From NCBI GenBank assembly GCA_031277535.1, contig JAITMD010000008.1, positions 1-64,000 of the forward strand: 64,000 nucleotides of DNA. The letters run 5' to 3'. A model generated the notes under the pieces. It had not been told where the DNA came from and did not search any database. It saw only the letters and a program-made list of their open reading frames with translations. This DNA comes from Flavobacteriaceae bacterium (GTDB taxonomy: Bacteria; Bacteroidota; Bacteroidia; Flavobacteriales; Flavobacteriaceae). Both the position numbers and the translations under genes were made by a program. Below are positions 34,308-43,500 of the stretch, one piece after another. How positions within the stretch are numbered: position 1 is the first letter of the stretch; every line of letters starts with the position of its first letter.

Positions 34308-34940
34308 ATGTTTCTTGAAAATCCTGTAAATCACAAAGAACAATTTGGCTGGATAGAAGTTATTTGTGGGTCTATGTTTTCTGGTAAAACAGAAGAATTG
34401 ATTCGCAGACTTAAACGCGCCAATTTTGCCAAGCAGAAAGTTGAAATCTTCAAACCTGCTATTGATACCCGATATGACGATGAGTTTGTAGTGTCGCACG
34501 ACTCTAACGAAATACGCTCTACACCAGTACCTTCTGCTGCACACATCCGTTTGCTGGCAGATGGATGCGATGTTGTGGGCATAGATGAAGCACAGTTTTT
34601 TGACGAAGAAATTGTAAGTGTATGTAACGACTTAGCCAATTCAGGTATTCGCGTAGTAATTGCTGGATTGGACATGGATTTCAAAGGAAACCCATTTGGA
34701 CCGATGCCTGCACTAATGGCTACTGCAGAATATGTAACAAAGGTACACGCTATCTGTACTCGTACAGGTAATTTAGCAAACTATAGCTTTAGAAAAGCAG
34801 CCAATGAAGACTTGGTATTGCTTGGAGAAACATTAGAATACGAACCACTGAGTAGAGCAGCCTATTACAACGCGATGCGAGAAGCTCAGAAACACAAAGA
34901 AGAGCAATCCTTATCGGAACAATCAAATAATAATCGATAA
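34308..34940 (+). CDS. tdk: thymidine kinase, type II
   Basis: 210 aa. P-loop GSMFSGKT at residues 21-28, the Walker B-like DEAQFFDEE, and the lasso-loop region. It phosphorylates thymidine with ATP in the salvage pathway. Where type II enzymes usually have a zinc ribbon with two Cys pairs, this one reads [17 protein letters not shown], with one Cys only, and no second pair follows; the zinc site seems lost. A 10-bp gap leads to the MFS gene, so they are probably one operon. Confidence 0.93.
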   Translation: MFLENPVNHKEQFGWIEVICGSMFSGKTEELIRRLKRANFAKQKVEIFKPAIDTRYDDEFVVSHDSNEIRSTPVPSAAHIRLLADGCDVVGIDEAQFFDEEIVSVCNDLANSGIRVVIAGLDMDFKGNPFGPMPALMATAEYVTKVHAICTRTGNLANYSFRKAANEDLVLLGETLEYEPLSRAAYYNAMREAQKHKEEQSLSEQSNNNR

Positions 34941-34950
34941 ACCCTATTAA

Positions 34951-36180
34951 ATGAAGAAAATCTTCCAAATCTATGCAGATTCTTACAGAGGTTTATCAAG
35001 TGCATCTTGGATGCTTGCCATTGTAATGTTGATTAATAGATCTGGATCAATGGTTTTACCTTTCTTAGGAGTTTACATGACCAATAAACTTGGTTTTAAA
35101 GACGAACAAACCGGATATGTACTGGCTTGTTTCGGAGTAGGATCTATTATTGGTACTACCCTTGGTGGGTGGGTAACCGACAAAATAGGAAACTACAAGG
35201 TACAGTATTTAAGCCTTTTGGGTAGTATTCCTGTATTTATCATGTTGCCACACTTCACGTCTGTAGTGAGTTTAGCCTTAATGATGTTACTGCAAAGTGC
35301 GGTAAGCGAAATGTTTCGTCCTGCCAATTCAGTAGCTATCACCATGTATGCCAAACCAGAAAACATCACACGTGCTTTTTCTTTAAATCGAATGGCTGTC
35401 AACTTAGGATTCTCTATAGGTCCTGCTATGGGAGGTATTCTTGCCGCTATTTCGTATGCCCTTTTATTCTATGTAAACGCTACAGCAGCATTTTTAGCAG
35501 CTATCGTATTTATCTATTTCTTTAGAGGTAGAAAAACAAACAAAGAGCTATTATTAGAACAAGAAGGAGTAGAATCGATAAACGAGGTAGATGAAAAGAA
35601 TACTCGTTCGCCCTACAAAGACAAACTATTTTTGGTATACAGCTTGTTCTGTACGTTATACTCTATCGCCTTTTTGCAATTGCTAAGCACCTTACCTATT
35701 TTTTACAAAAAAGCAGGCGGGTTGAATGAGGTAGAAATCGGTTTAGTATTAGGTTATAGTGGATTAATTATCTTTATTACCGAAATGTTGTTTGTGTACT
35801 TAGCCGAACGCTTTTTCAGCATCAGACAAACCATTTATTACGGAGTATTGATAAGTGCGTTGGGGTACGGTATGCTGGCTCTTGACCACAGCATTATCAC
35901 TATCTACGTTTCAATGACTATCCTTTGTATATCAGAAATGTTGGCTATGCCTTTTACCTCAACAGTAACAGCTATGCGTGCTGGCAGTAAAAACAAAGGA
36001 AGCTATATGGGTGTCAATGGACTAACATTTGCTATTGGATTTATTATTTCGCCTATATTAGGTACAAAAATAGCGACGCACTTTGGATATGAAATCTTGT
36101 GGAGTGCCACTGCCCTTTTAGTTATTATTGCAGCAGTAGGACTAAATTATTCTGTAAAGAGAATGATAAACGAAGAGTAA
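34951..36180 (+). CDS. MFS transporter
   Basis: 409 aa, twelve predicted transmembrane helices. The loop 2-3 motif appears as GGWVTDKIGNYKVQ, with a counterpart in the second half (VYLAERFFSIRQ). A cytoplasmic loop of about 35 residues (KTNKELLLEQEGVESINEVDEKN) separates the two halves. Resembles MdtH/YfcJ-type drug efflux members; substrate unknown. Second gene after tdk, followed by a terminator. Confidence 0.85.
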   Translation: MKKIFQIYADSYRGLSSASWMLAIVMLINRSGSMVLPFLGVYMTNKLGFKDEQTGYVLACFGVGSIIGTTLGGWVTDKIGNYKVQYLSLLGSIPVFIMLPHFTSVVSLALMMLLQSAVSEMFRPANSVAITMYAKPENITRAFSLNRMAVNLGFSIGPAMGGILAAISYALLFYVNATAAFLAAIVFIYFFRGRKTNKELLLEQEGVESINEVDEKNTRSPYKDKLFLVYSLFCTLYSIAFLQLLSTLPIFYKKAGGLNEVEIGLVLGYSGLIIFITEMLFVYLAERFFSIRQTIYYGVLISALGYGMLALDHSIITIYVSMTILCISEMLAMPFTSTVTAMRAGSKNKGSYMGVNGLTFAIGFIISPILGTKIATHFGYEILWSATALLVIIAAVGLNYSVKRMINEE

Positions 36181-36201
36181 TCCCTATCAAAAATATATTA
36201 T

Positions 36202-36247
36202 AAAAACGGAAAGATACTTGTATGACTTGTACCTTTCCGTTTTTTAT
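36202..36247 (+). terminator. terminator of tdk-MFS
   Basis: AAAACGGAAAG and CTTTCCGTTTT are complementary with a loop of about 19 nt containing a further TAC/GTA pair; T run after. Confidence 0.8.
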
Positions 36248-36664
36248 TTTCTACTCAAAAAACAATTGTTAATTTTTCATTTAACCTCCAAACTACTTCT
36301 AAAAAAAAGGAAATCAGGCATAAAAACACCACTTTTTTTGTTTCAAATTGCCTGACATTATACTTTTTAGCGTGTTTTTTCAAAAAAACACCTTCTTTTT
36401 TTTATATTCATAAACACCTGAAACATCAATAACAAGCTATATATCAGTATAATAACCGTATTATCCTTTGAACAGGCACGTTTTTCACATAGCCTTGAAT
36501 CCCAGCATTTACCAGTATTGAACGGAGATTGTTGGACAATCCTTGGAGAATACCTCAGGTTTAGTTGGGTAGAGATGCCTTTTGTCGAACCATTCCCCTC
36601 GTATACCCCCACTATTCCCCTCTAAACCCATTCTAAAACAAAACCAATGAGTGTGTACAAAGCA
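36248..36664. other. intergenic region without a gene
   Basis: AT-rich on the left with a short hairpin (GTGTTTTTT / AAAAAACAC, about 36372-36391). From about 36470 to 36625 the composition becomes more balanced and an 81-codon frame on the - strand is open, but it has no promoter or family match. It overlaps the third, weaker copy of the dispersed element. Confidence 0.55.
36548..36589 (-). repeat. dispersed element, partial copy B
   Basis: Read on the - strand it begins TTCGACAAAAGGCATCTCTA and matches about 25 of 30 positions of TTCG.AAAAAGGC.TCTCTACC.AAC.AAA in copy A at 15052 onward. Similarity fades after that. Confidence 0.45.
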
Positions 36665-36712
36665 AAAAAAGAAGGATACACTTTATGTGAATTACACACA
36701 AAGCATATCCTT
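36665..36712 (-). terminator. probable terminator of the surface-protein locus
   Basis: Imperfect 18-bp stem (15 of 18 paired) starting AAGGATACAC at about 36672 and ending TATCCTT at 36712, loop AATTA; on the - strand followed by CTTTTTTT. It is about 150 nt after the 36867 stop. Confidence 0.6.
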
Positions 36713-36866
36713 GCAATGACTTTAACTATGCCTATTACGACAAAATATTACTTTTTCTATTGATTGCATTCCATAGGCTCCCATCTCACCTAAAGCATAC
36801 GGTAGCAACCAAAAATAACTAAAACGATAGCTAAAGTTGTATTTTAGTGTAAATAATAGAAGGGTG

Positions 36867-38114
36867 CTATTCGTTTGAATCTAAATGAATGTATCCTGCC
36901 TTCTTAATCAGGTTTGCTCCATTTTTGCTTGTGTGTTCATATGTCAAAATGTAATAGTACGTTCCGGAAGGCAATTTTTCATTTTTGTTTATCGTTACCC
37001 TTCCTTCAGAATACCCTCTAAACACGTTACCTTGACTATTGTAATTGGTTGTTTCGTAAACCTTTACTCCCCATCGATTAAATATCTCTACTTTGTTATT
37101 CGGAAAACGAGTAATATTGTCTATTCTAAAGAAGTCGTTTTGATCTGCTCCATTTACATTTACATAGTTATAAATAACTACGTCTCCTTCCAATAGCGTA
37201 TCACTTTTTACGAGTCCTAAAGTAAAAAAACCATATCCTTTTAACTCGGTTGGAGTAGTTACGGTTTTCATGCTTTCATCAACTACACCTCCTTCATCAA
37301 CCCAAAGCTGGGCTTTGGCATCCCAACGAACAATGCGAATATCTTTCGGATTGGCTTCCAATATTGCCTTTGAAGTAGTTCTTTCGTCCCAACTTAGCGT
37401 CAATACAAAAGACGAAGTAGCCTTTGTGTTTTGCTCTACTTTCCAATATTCGTTTGTATCTATTGACACAATAACTCCCGATTTATTGATATGTGATTTG
37501 AAAAAAGCATCGTCTTTAAATGTATATTCACTTACAACTACATCCTTTGTTTTTGGCGCACCAAAGATCTGTGCAGGTCTATAGAACCCTCCATCGCCTT
37601 GAGGAAACTGAAAATTTTTGTTCCCTTCTTTCTCCATTTGTCCTTCAATGTGACTCTTGTCGTTTGTTGTTTCCGTTGTTGCATTGTTCATAAACGAAAT
37701 AGAACCTCCTATTGGGTTTACAAACAATATCCCATTGTTGAACTGCGTATTTCCTTGAATTGCAATTGGTGCAAACAAATCGAATGCCTTTTGTTGTTTG
37801 GAATTGTCTAACTCTAAATTATTTAGATGTATCAGCGAATTTCCTGATATAGTCTGTAGCTTTTTACCTCTAAATATTGTTTTTCCTTGTGGTACATTAC
37901 CTTTAAAATCGAAGAATTTCCCATTACTAATCAAATTGTCATATAAATACAATACCCCATTATTTCGAAAATCACCTTCTTCTTTATTTTCAAAAGAGTA
38001 TAAAATAGACACCGTAGAACCAGGCTTGATATAAAACTGCCCTTTATTAACTGCCTGTGCCATTAAAACTGTTGAAAACAATGTGACAATAAATAATATT
38101 AAGTACTTCTTCAT
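36867..38114 (-). CDS. secreted protein with type B T9SS sorting domain
   Basis: 415 aa. Signal peptide (TLFSTVLMAQ), a beta-rich middle with Asn-rich strands (LYLYDNLISNGKFFDFKGN, HLNNLELDNSK), and the gliding-motility-type C-terminal domain: NDFFRIDNITRFPNNKVEIFNRWGVKVYETTNYN, then LPSGTYYYILTYE and a closing KKAGYIHL. This CTD directs export through the type IX system to the cell surface. Last gene of the surface locus; 16 bp after the 205-aa gene. Confidence 0.88.
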   Translation of the reverse strand: MKKYLILFIVTLFSTVLMAQAVNKGQFYIKPGSTVSILYSFENKEEGDFRNNGVLYLYDNLISNGKFFDFKGNVPQGKTIFRGKKLQTISGNSLIHLNNLELDNSKQQKAFDLFAPIAIQGNTQFNNGILFVNPIGGSISFMNNATTETTNDKSHIEGQMEKEGNKNFQFPQGDGGFYRPAQIFGAPKTKDVVVSEYTFKDDAFFKSHINKSGVIVSIDTNEYWKVEQNTKATSSFVLTLSWDERTTSKAILEANPKDIRIVRWDAKAQLWVDEGGVVDESMKTVTTPTELKGYGFFTLGLVKSDTLLEGDVVIYNYVNVNGADQNDFFRIDNITRFPNNKVEIFNRWGVKVYETTNYNSQGNVFRGYSEGRVTINKNEKLPSGTYYYILTYEHTSKNGANLIKKAGYIHLDSNE

Positions 38115-38130
38115 CTTCTATAGATTCTTA

Positions 38131-38748
38131 TTAGTCTTTTACTACAAATACGATATTCATAATCGTACAGTCTGTTGCTTGTGCCTTTACATCATAGGTC
38201 ATCACCCCTTCTTTAGTGATAGATTTAATAGTAAAGACCGTTTTATCATAACTTGTTACGTAGTAGTACAAGTCAGTTGGCTTCTCAAAATAAGGTATCC
38301 CTGCTGTAGGTGCTCCCTCACTGATAAAGTGGCTATTGTTCTGTAAGGAAAATTGTTTTTTATACTCCTCAAACAGATTAATAGATACTCCTTTGCGATC
38401 TTCGGATGTATCAAATACAATCGACGGCATATAGAAGAACTTTACGGCCTTGTAATCTTTGGTTACCATCTGTTGCCACTTCTGCCCATCGTTGTAGTAA
38501 AATCCTACCAGCACATCGTTTTGTGCCTTTGTATTATATACTGTCATTCCTGCTACGTGAGTGCTTAGTGGCGCAGACTCTTTAGTGGAGGTCAACTCTA
38601 CACGTGGCAACAATAGTCCCTTATTAGTAGATTCGACTTCGAACATTGCATCTGCATTTATCTCAGGTGATGTACCAATTTTAGTTTGTGCAAAACTTAT
38701 AGCGCTAAAAAGCACAGCAAGAATCACTAAATATAATTGCTTCATCAT
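38131..38748 (-). CDS. small secreted protein of the surface locus
   Basis: 205 aa. Signal peptide to about residue 20 (AISFAQ). The N-terminal module (residues about 22-100: EVESTNKGLLLPRVELTST, GMTVYNTK, LVGFYYNDGQKWQQM) is shared with the 563-aa neighbour. The C-terminal 100 residues match nothing I recognise. No sorting domain, so it may be periplasmic or be held by a partner protein. Forms a pair with the CTD protein. Confidence 0.7.
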   Translation of the reverse strand: MMKQLYLVILAVLFSAISFAQTKIGTSPEINADAMFEVESTNKGLLLPRVELTSTKESAPLSTHVAGMTVYNTKAQNDVLVGFYYNDGQKWQQMVTKDYKAVKFFYMPSIVFDTSEDRKGVSINLFEEYKKQFSLQNNSHFISEGAPTAGIPYFEKPTDLYYYVTSYDKTVFTIKSITKEGVMTYDVKAQATDCTIMNIVFVVKD

Positions 38749-38765
38749 TTATCTTTAAATCATTG

Positions 38766-38799
38766 AAAAAAAGTGCGAGTCTCAAGACAAGACTCGCAC
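38766..38799 (-). terminator. intrinsic terminator inside the surface locus
   Basis: A perfect 10-bp GC-rich stem GTGCGAGTCT (38773-38782) / AGACTCGCAC (38790-38799), 7-nt loop, followed by TTTTTTT on the - strand. It separates the 563-aa gene from the 205-aa gene. Confidence 0.85.
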
Positions 38800-38852
38800 A
38801 CAGTGTGAGTTGTTCTGATTATTGTTGTTTTGCGTTACTATGTATCGTCGGA

Positions 38853-40544
38853 TTACTCTGTAAACTCAACGATAACATTATATTCTCCAGCTCCAATCAT
38901 GATATACTGATTACCAGAACCGATATTGAAGTTTAATGTACTACCATTAACCTTAATATCTGTAGTAGCTGTTGTTCTTAGTGTTTCTCCTTGTAACACC
39001 TGGATACCTACTACCGACCCTACTTTTGCTCCTGTAGGTATAACTACCCCAGTTGTTTTAGCAGAATTAGCTTTTCCGATATTTGTAGTTCCTATAAACT
39101 TATATACCTTTTTATTGTTAATGGTATTACCTGTAAAAATTACTTTGTTACTAACAATATGGTCTCCTAATACCTCTTTTATCTTATCTGCATTATTAGT
39201 AATATAGTTTACAATAAAATCAAAGCTTATCTCTTTTTTCGCTCCACTATCATCTATAGTGTAGAATACTTCTTCTTTCCCTTCTGTAATGCTTCCGTAA
39301 TATACATTTCCTCCTTTATTGATAAACTTAGAAATAAGGTCTCCTACTTTATACGTTTTATCACCTTCTTTGATCTCTTGGTTTAAGATGTCGTTAAAGT
39401 TGTTTACGATATCACCTACTACATTTACTGCTGTACCTCCTGCTGTATCACCTGTAATATCTGCAACTGTTTTTCCAGCATTAGCCGCTAAGAAAGCTTT
39501 TACCTCTACCTCATTAAAGTATTTATATCCAACAGTTTTACCATTTTTAAGTACTGGTACCACTACTGTTGTAGTCTCTGTACTCGCAATTAAGTCTTTT
39601 AGGTTAATTGTCTCATACTTCCCGTTGTTGTAAAATTGGAACTCCCAGTTAGCATTCCCCTCTTTACCCGTATTCTTATAGATAACGTTACCATCTACTT
39701 TAGTAGAGATATTTTTAATTAATTCTTCTACTGTATAGTATTCATTAGTACTTCCTTCTTTTAGAACTGTTGTTTTGCTTGTAAAGAAATGATTGATATC
39801 TCCTACTATATCTCCTACTACGTCAATAGCTACTACACCTGGTGCATCATTAGGCACATCTTCTTCTTTTTTACCTTCATTCCCTTTTTGTGCTAACCAC
39901 GTCTGAATAGTAGTTTCTGAGAAGAATAAATATTTCTTAGTACTGTTGTCAGCAGAGATAGGTAGTACACGGAAGAATGTTTTTGTTTCATCCTTAATTA
40001 CCATGTCTTCTATATCTACATTCGCTGTCTCATACTTGTTGTCTTTTGCGTTGTATGACACATATTTAAACTCTTTAGTCACTGGATCAAACACGATAGT
40101 AGTATGCCCTTGTTTGGTTGCATCTTTATTATCTGGGTTAGTTGGTACGATATAATTGATTACATTTTGAATGTTCTTCATATCGCCTTCCAACTTCGTT
40201 ACATTGTTGTCTAATCCATCAATAACTGTTGTTAACTCTGATTTACTAACTATTCTATTCCATTTCCCACCTTCTTCTGTTGTCCAATAATAAAAACCTT
40301 TCAAGATATCTTTATCTGCTACTTCATTTAAGTTATAAATCAAAAGACTCTCTACTTTATCTCCTTCAATTGGATTAAATACTTTTAAATCTGTTAAGTT
40401 AACACGTGGAATTAATACCCCTCTATTAGTTGATAGAATTTCAAGTTCTGCAGAAGAAGCTGGCTCTGGTGTTCCGATACCTACCTGTGCTGATGCTGTA
40501 TAAAATGTTCCTAATAAAGCGGCTAAAATTGTGATCTTTCTCAT
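38853..40544 (-). CDS. secreted repeat protein of the surface locus
   Basis: 563 aa. Signal peptide (GTFYTASAQ), then VGIGTPEPASSAELEILSTN and RGVLIPRVNLTDL, an N-terminal module common in flavobacterial surface proteins and shared with the 205-aa neighbour. Next a coiled-coil-like stretch (LDNNVTKLEGDMKNIQNVI), then two tandem units of about 135 residues (about 195-335 and 335-460), each with a DVVGDIV.../NVVGDIV... core and a GNV.Y strand. The C-terminal domain (about 465-563) is beta-rich and ends VIVEFTE. No sorting domain. Function unknown; adhesion or a surface layer is a guess. Confidence 0.75.
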   Translation of the reverse strand: MRKITILAALLGTFYTASAQVGIGTPEPASSAELEILSTNRGVLIPRVNLTDLKVFNPIEGDKVESLLIYNLNEVADKDILKGFYYWTTEEGGKWNRIVSKSELTTVIDGLDNNVTKLEGDMKNIQNVINYIVPTNPDNKDATKQGHTTIVFDPVTKEFKYVSYNAKDNKYETANVDIEDMVIKDETKTFFRVLPISADNSTKKYLFFSETTIQTWLAQKGNEGKKEEDVPNDAPGVVAIDVVGDIVGDINHFFTSKTTVLKEGSTNEYYTVEELIKNISTKVDGNVIYKNTGKEGNANWEFQFYNNGKYETINLKDLIASTETTTVVVPVLKNGKTVGYKYFNEVEVKAFLAANAGKTVADITGDTAGGTAVNVVGDIVNNFNDILNQEIKEGDKTYKVGDLISKFINKGGNVYYGSITEGKEEVFYTIDDSGAKKEISFDFIVNYITNNADKIKEVLGDHIVSNKVIFTGNTINNKKVYKFIGTTNIGKANSAKTTGVVIPTGAKVGSVVGIQVLQGETLRTTATTDIKVNGSTLNFNIGSGNQYIMIGAGEYNVIVEFTE

Positions 40545-40571
40545 CTGTTCTGTTTTCTAATTTATGTTCTG

Positions 40572-43500
40572 TTATTTTGTTCTTTTACTTGGTAGCATAG
40601 GGTTAGAGTATATTCCACTTCTATATCCCTTTAGCAAATTCAAATCGTATATGACTGAGGTACTACAACCTGTAAGGCTGGTTATGGTCAGTCTTATTTT
40701 TCCTTTCTTATTCAGCCAATTCTCTCCATTAACCTTACCGTCTTTTGGAAAATTGACTGTAGCAATACCAGTACCTGGTTTTGTGATAAAAGTTCCTCCT
40801 TGTTGTTTAATCACAAGATTGCCTTGATTGTCAAACATCACATTCCCTTTGTTATCTCTTGCTACTATCGTCTGTCTGACTACTACTTCTGGATTGTCTA
40901 TTGTCATAAATGGAAGAACTTTCCACTCTTGCTCTGTATCGAATAAATATTCCCATTGATACAATTGTATTTCTCCAGTGGTAGTTGGCACGAGTTTTAG
41001 AGGACTGCCTCCTTTAATCTTAATCTCTCCTCCTACTACAGTCTCTTTATTCATTGCATCTACTACAGTTACCTTATCTATAGTAGGTTGTTTATTGATC
41101 TTAATCCTTATGGGTGTTCTCGCACCTATACTACACCCACTTCTCACTGCCTGTACATATACAGTAAACTCATCTCCCGCTTTGTAATGCTTAGATAGGT
41201 CTATCGCATACAAATCATCTAAAGCAGGCAACCTTGTAGTTCCTTTTTCTGAAGTATAGACTTCATACACTGTACAGTGATTATGCTGTGGAGTGATACG
41301 CAGAGGTTCTCCCTCACATAGCTGTAAGACTTGGTCTAATTCATATCCATACGCATCTACTTCTGTTTTCATTCCTACATCTACTGTTGGTACTAAATCA
41401 ACATTATAGATATGTGTGAAGTCTCCTAAAACACCTACTACTGATCCGTAAGAAATCTTAACTCTATCATAAGGCTCTAAAGATGGTGCTACGATGATGC
41501 GATATCTATTTCTACCTCCGATACCCAATAATCTCAATCGAAGTGCTCCATTAGACTCTGTAAGAGGCTCTCCTACTTTCTTATCTCCTAAATAGCGTTG
41601 AATCTTAAACCCTTTAATCAATTCTAAACTCAATACTCCGGGATTCTTATTCTCTGCTGTAATATGCAATTCATCTCCTGGCATGGCTGTTTGTTTAAAC
41701 ACTACTGTAAGACTTGCCATATTAGCGACTGCTACCCCTCTACTGATTACAGTATAACTATCTGGATCGTTATCTACGGCATTCCATGCATCACTTACTG
41801 AAGCTGTAGCACTTGCTACTCCTAATCCTATATCTTCTACTCCGTGAAGTACATCTAATACGTTGGGATTGACATTAGGCAGCACAGGCTCACATATAGG
41901 ATGCTCTACTTCTTTCTTGACATAAGCTCCATATACCTTAGCATTTTGTGCTACACCCAGTGTAGACCCTAACACTACCTGTACTCCTCTATACTTCTGA
42001 GGGCCCTTTTTATTAGATGGTACAAAGGTGTATTCCAACACATTATCTGCTGCAAGCAAATCTACCAGACCTCCATCTACTCCCTGTAGCGTACCGATTT
42101 TATTCCCATCTTTATCTAAGCCAACAACTGTAAGACCTCCAAGTGCAACTAAACCGCTATACTCTTTACCTAACTTAACTGTAACTGGTGTACCCGCAGG
42201 TTGGTCTTCTTTGAAATAGATGTTTTGCCATGTAGTACCCAATCCTAATAGACCTAAACCAACAGTAATCGTAGAATAAGTATCTGGACGTCCATCTATC
42301 GCATTGTTCTTATTAGACACTCCACCTGTGATAGCTGAGTACCATGCTGTATATTCTGTAGCCCAATATCTATCGTATGTAGGAGGACAAGACTCATTGT
42401 TAAACACATTGACTTGTACTGTTCTAATATCAGAACACCCCTTAGCATTTTCGGCTATCACTGTATAGTTATATACTCCAGGTTTGTTAAACGTCTGAGG
42501 AATAGTTCTATCTAATATCTCTACTCCCTTAGGTCCGTACCATCGTATCTTATCTGCTGTATTTGCCGTAACCATTAATGGTAGTACAAAAGAATCTCCA
42601 ACGCTCAATGTATAATTCAATGCATCATTAGCGTTTTTGAGCATTAGTTTAGGAATAGGATCTACTGTAATTCTAATCTTTGCCGATTCTTCTGAGCTTA
42701 CCCCGTTAATTACATACACCACACTATACTCTCCTGGCTCAGTAACCCTAATACTCTCTACAGGTAGAAGGTCTTCTATAATTCGATCATTATTACCCTC
42801 TCCATTAATATCTTTTATCTTTAATAAAGCACCATCTTTAAACCAACGATATGATTCTACATCTCCTATAGCTGTCAATGGCTTTTTAGCAGTAAGTATA
42901 GCTTCCTCTCCTTGACACAGCACTGTTACATCTGATGAAATACTTGGTTTAGGATGGGGTTTACCTGTTATTGTTGTTTGTGCTATTGAATGTGTCTTTG
43001 TAGGATCTACATAAGACAACTTTAAATTACTTACATCCAAAAAGGCTTCATTAGATAACACTCCTTGTCCTGGATAGCCAATTACTGTTCCTTTTATCGT
43101 TATACGAGAAGAAGAATACTTATCCAGTGCAACCTTCCAATTGACAATGTTCTTAGCATTAAAAATACTTTTAACATCACTCGGAGGAGTCAATGTATTT
43201 AAAGACTTACCTCTATTGTCAAAAGACACTTCATCTACTCTAAAAAACTCTTTTATAGCAACTAAATAATCATTTAATAAAAAGTCTTTATATAAATCTG
43301 AAGAGTGATTAGAGATATCTATAGTATAAGTCAGTTGATCTCCTTTTTTCGCTTCAATCTTATCAACCGATTTACTAATTACTAATCCTTCAGGAGTAGT
43401 GACATTTAAGTTTCTTATTTCGTGAATATTTACGGCATCTCCTGTAGATGCAGCAAAACCAATCTTTAGATTCTCATAAGGAAGCTCACTATAAGTATAG

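Noticed and set aside
36367..36612. 81-codon frame on the - strand
   Set aside because: No promoter or family; partly overlaps the weak third copy of the dispersed element. Kept only as a gap note.
36248..36866. Insertion sequence remnant
   Set aside because: No transposase fragment, no terminal inverted repeats and no target duplication could be found by eye.
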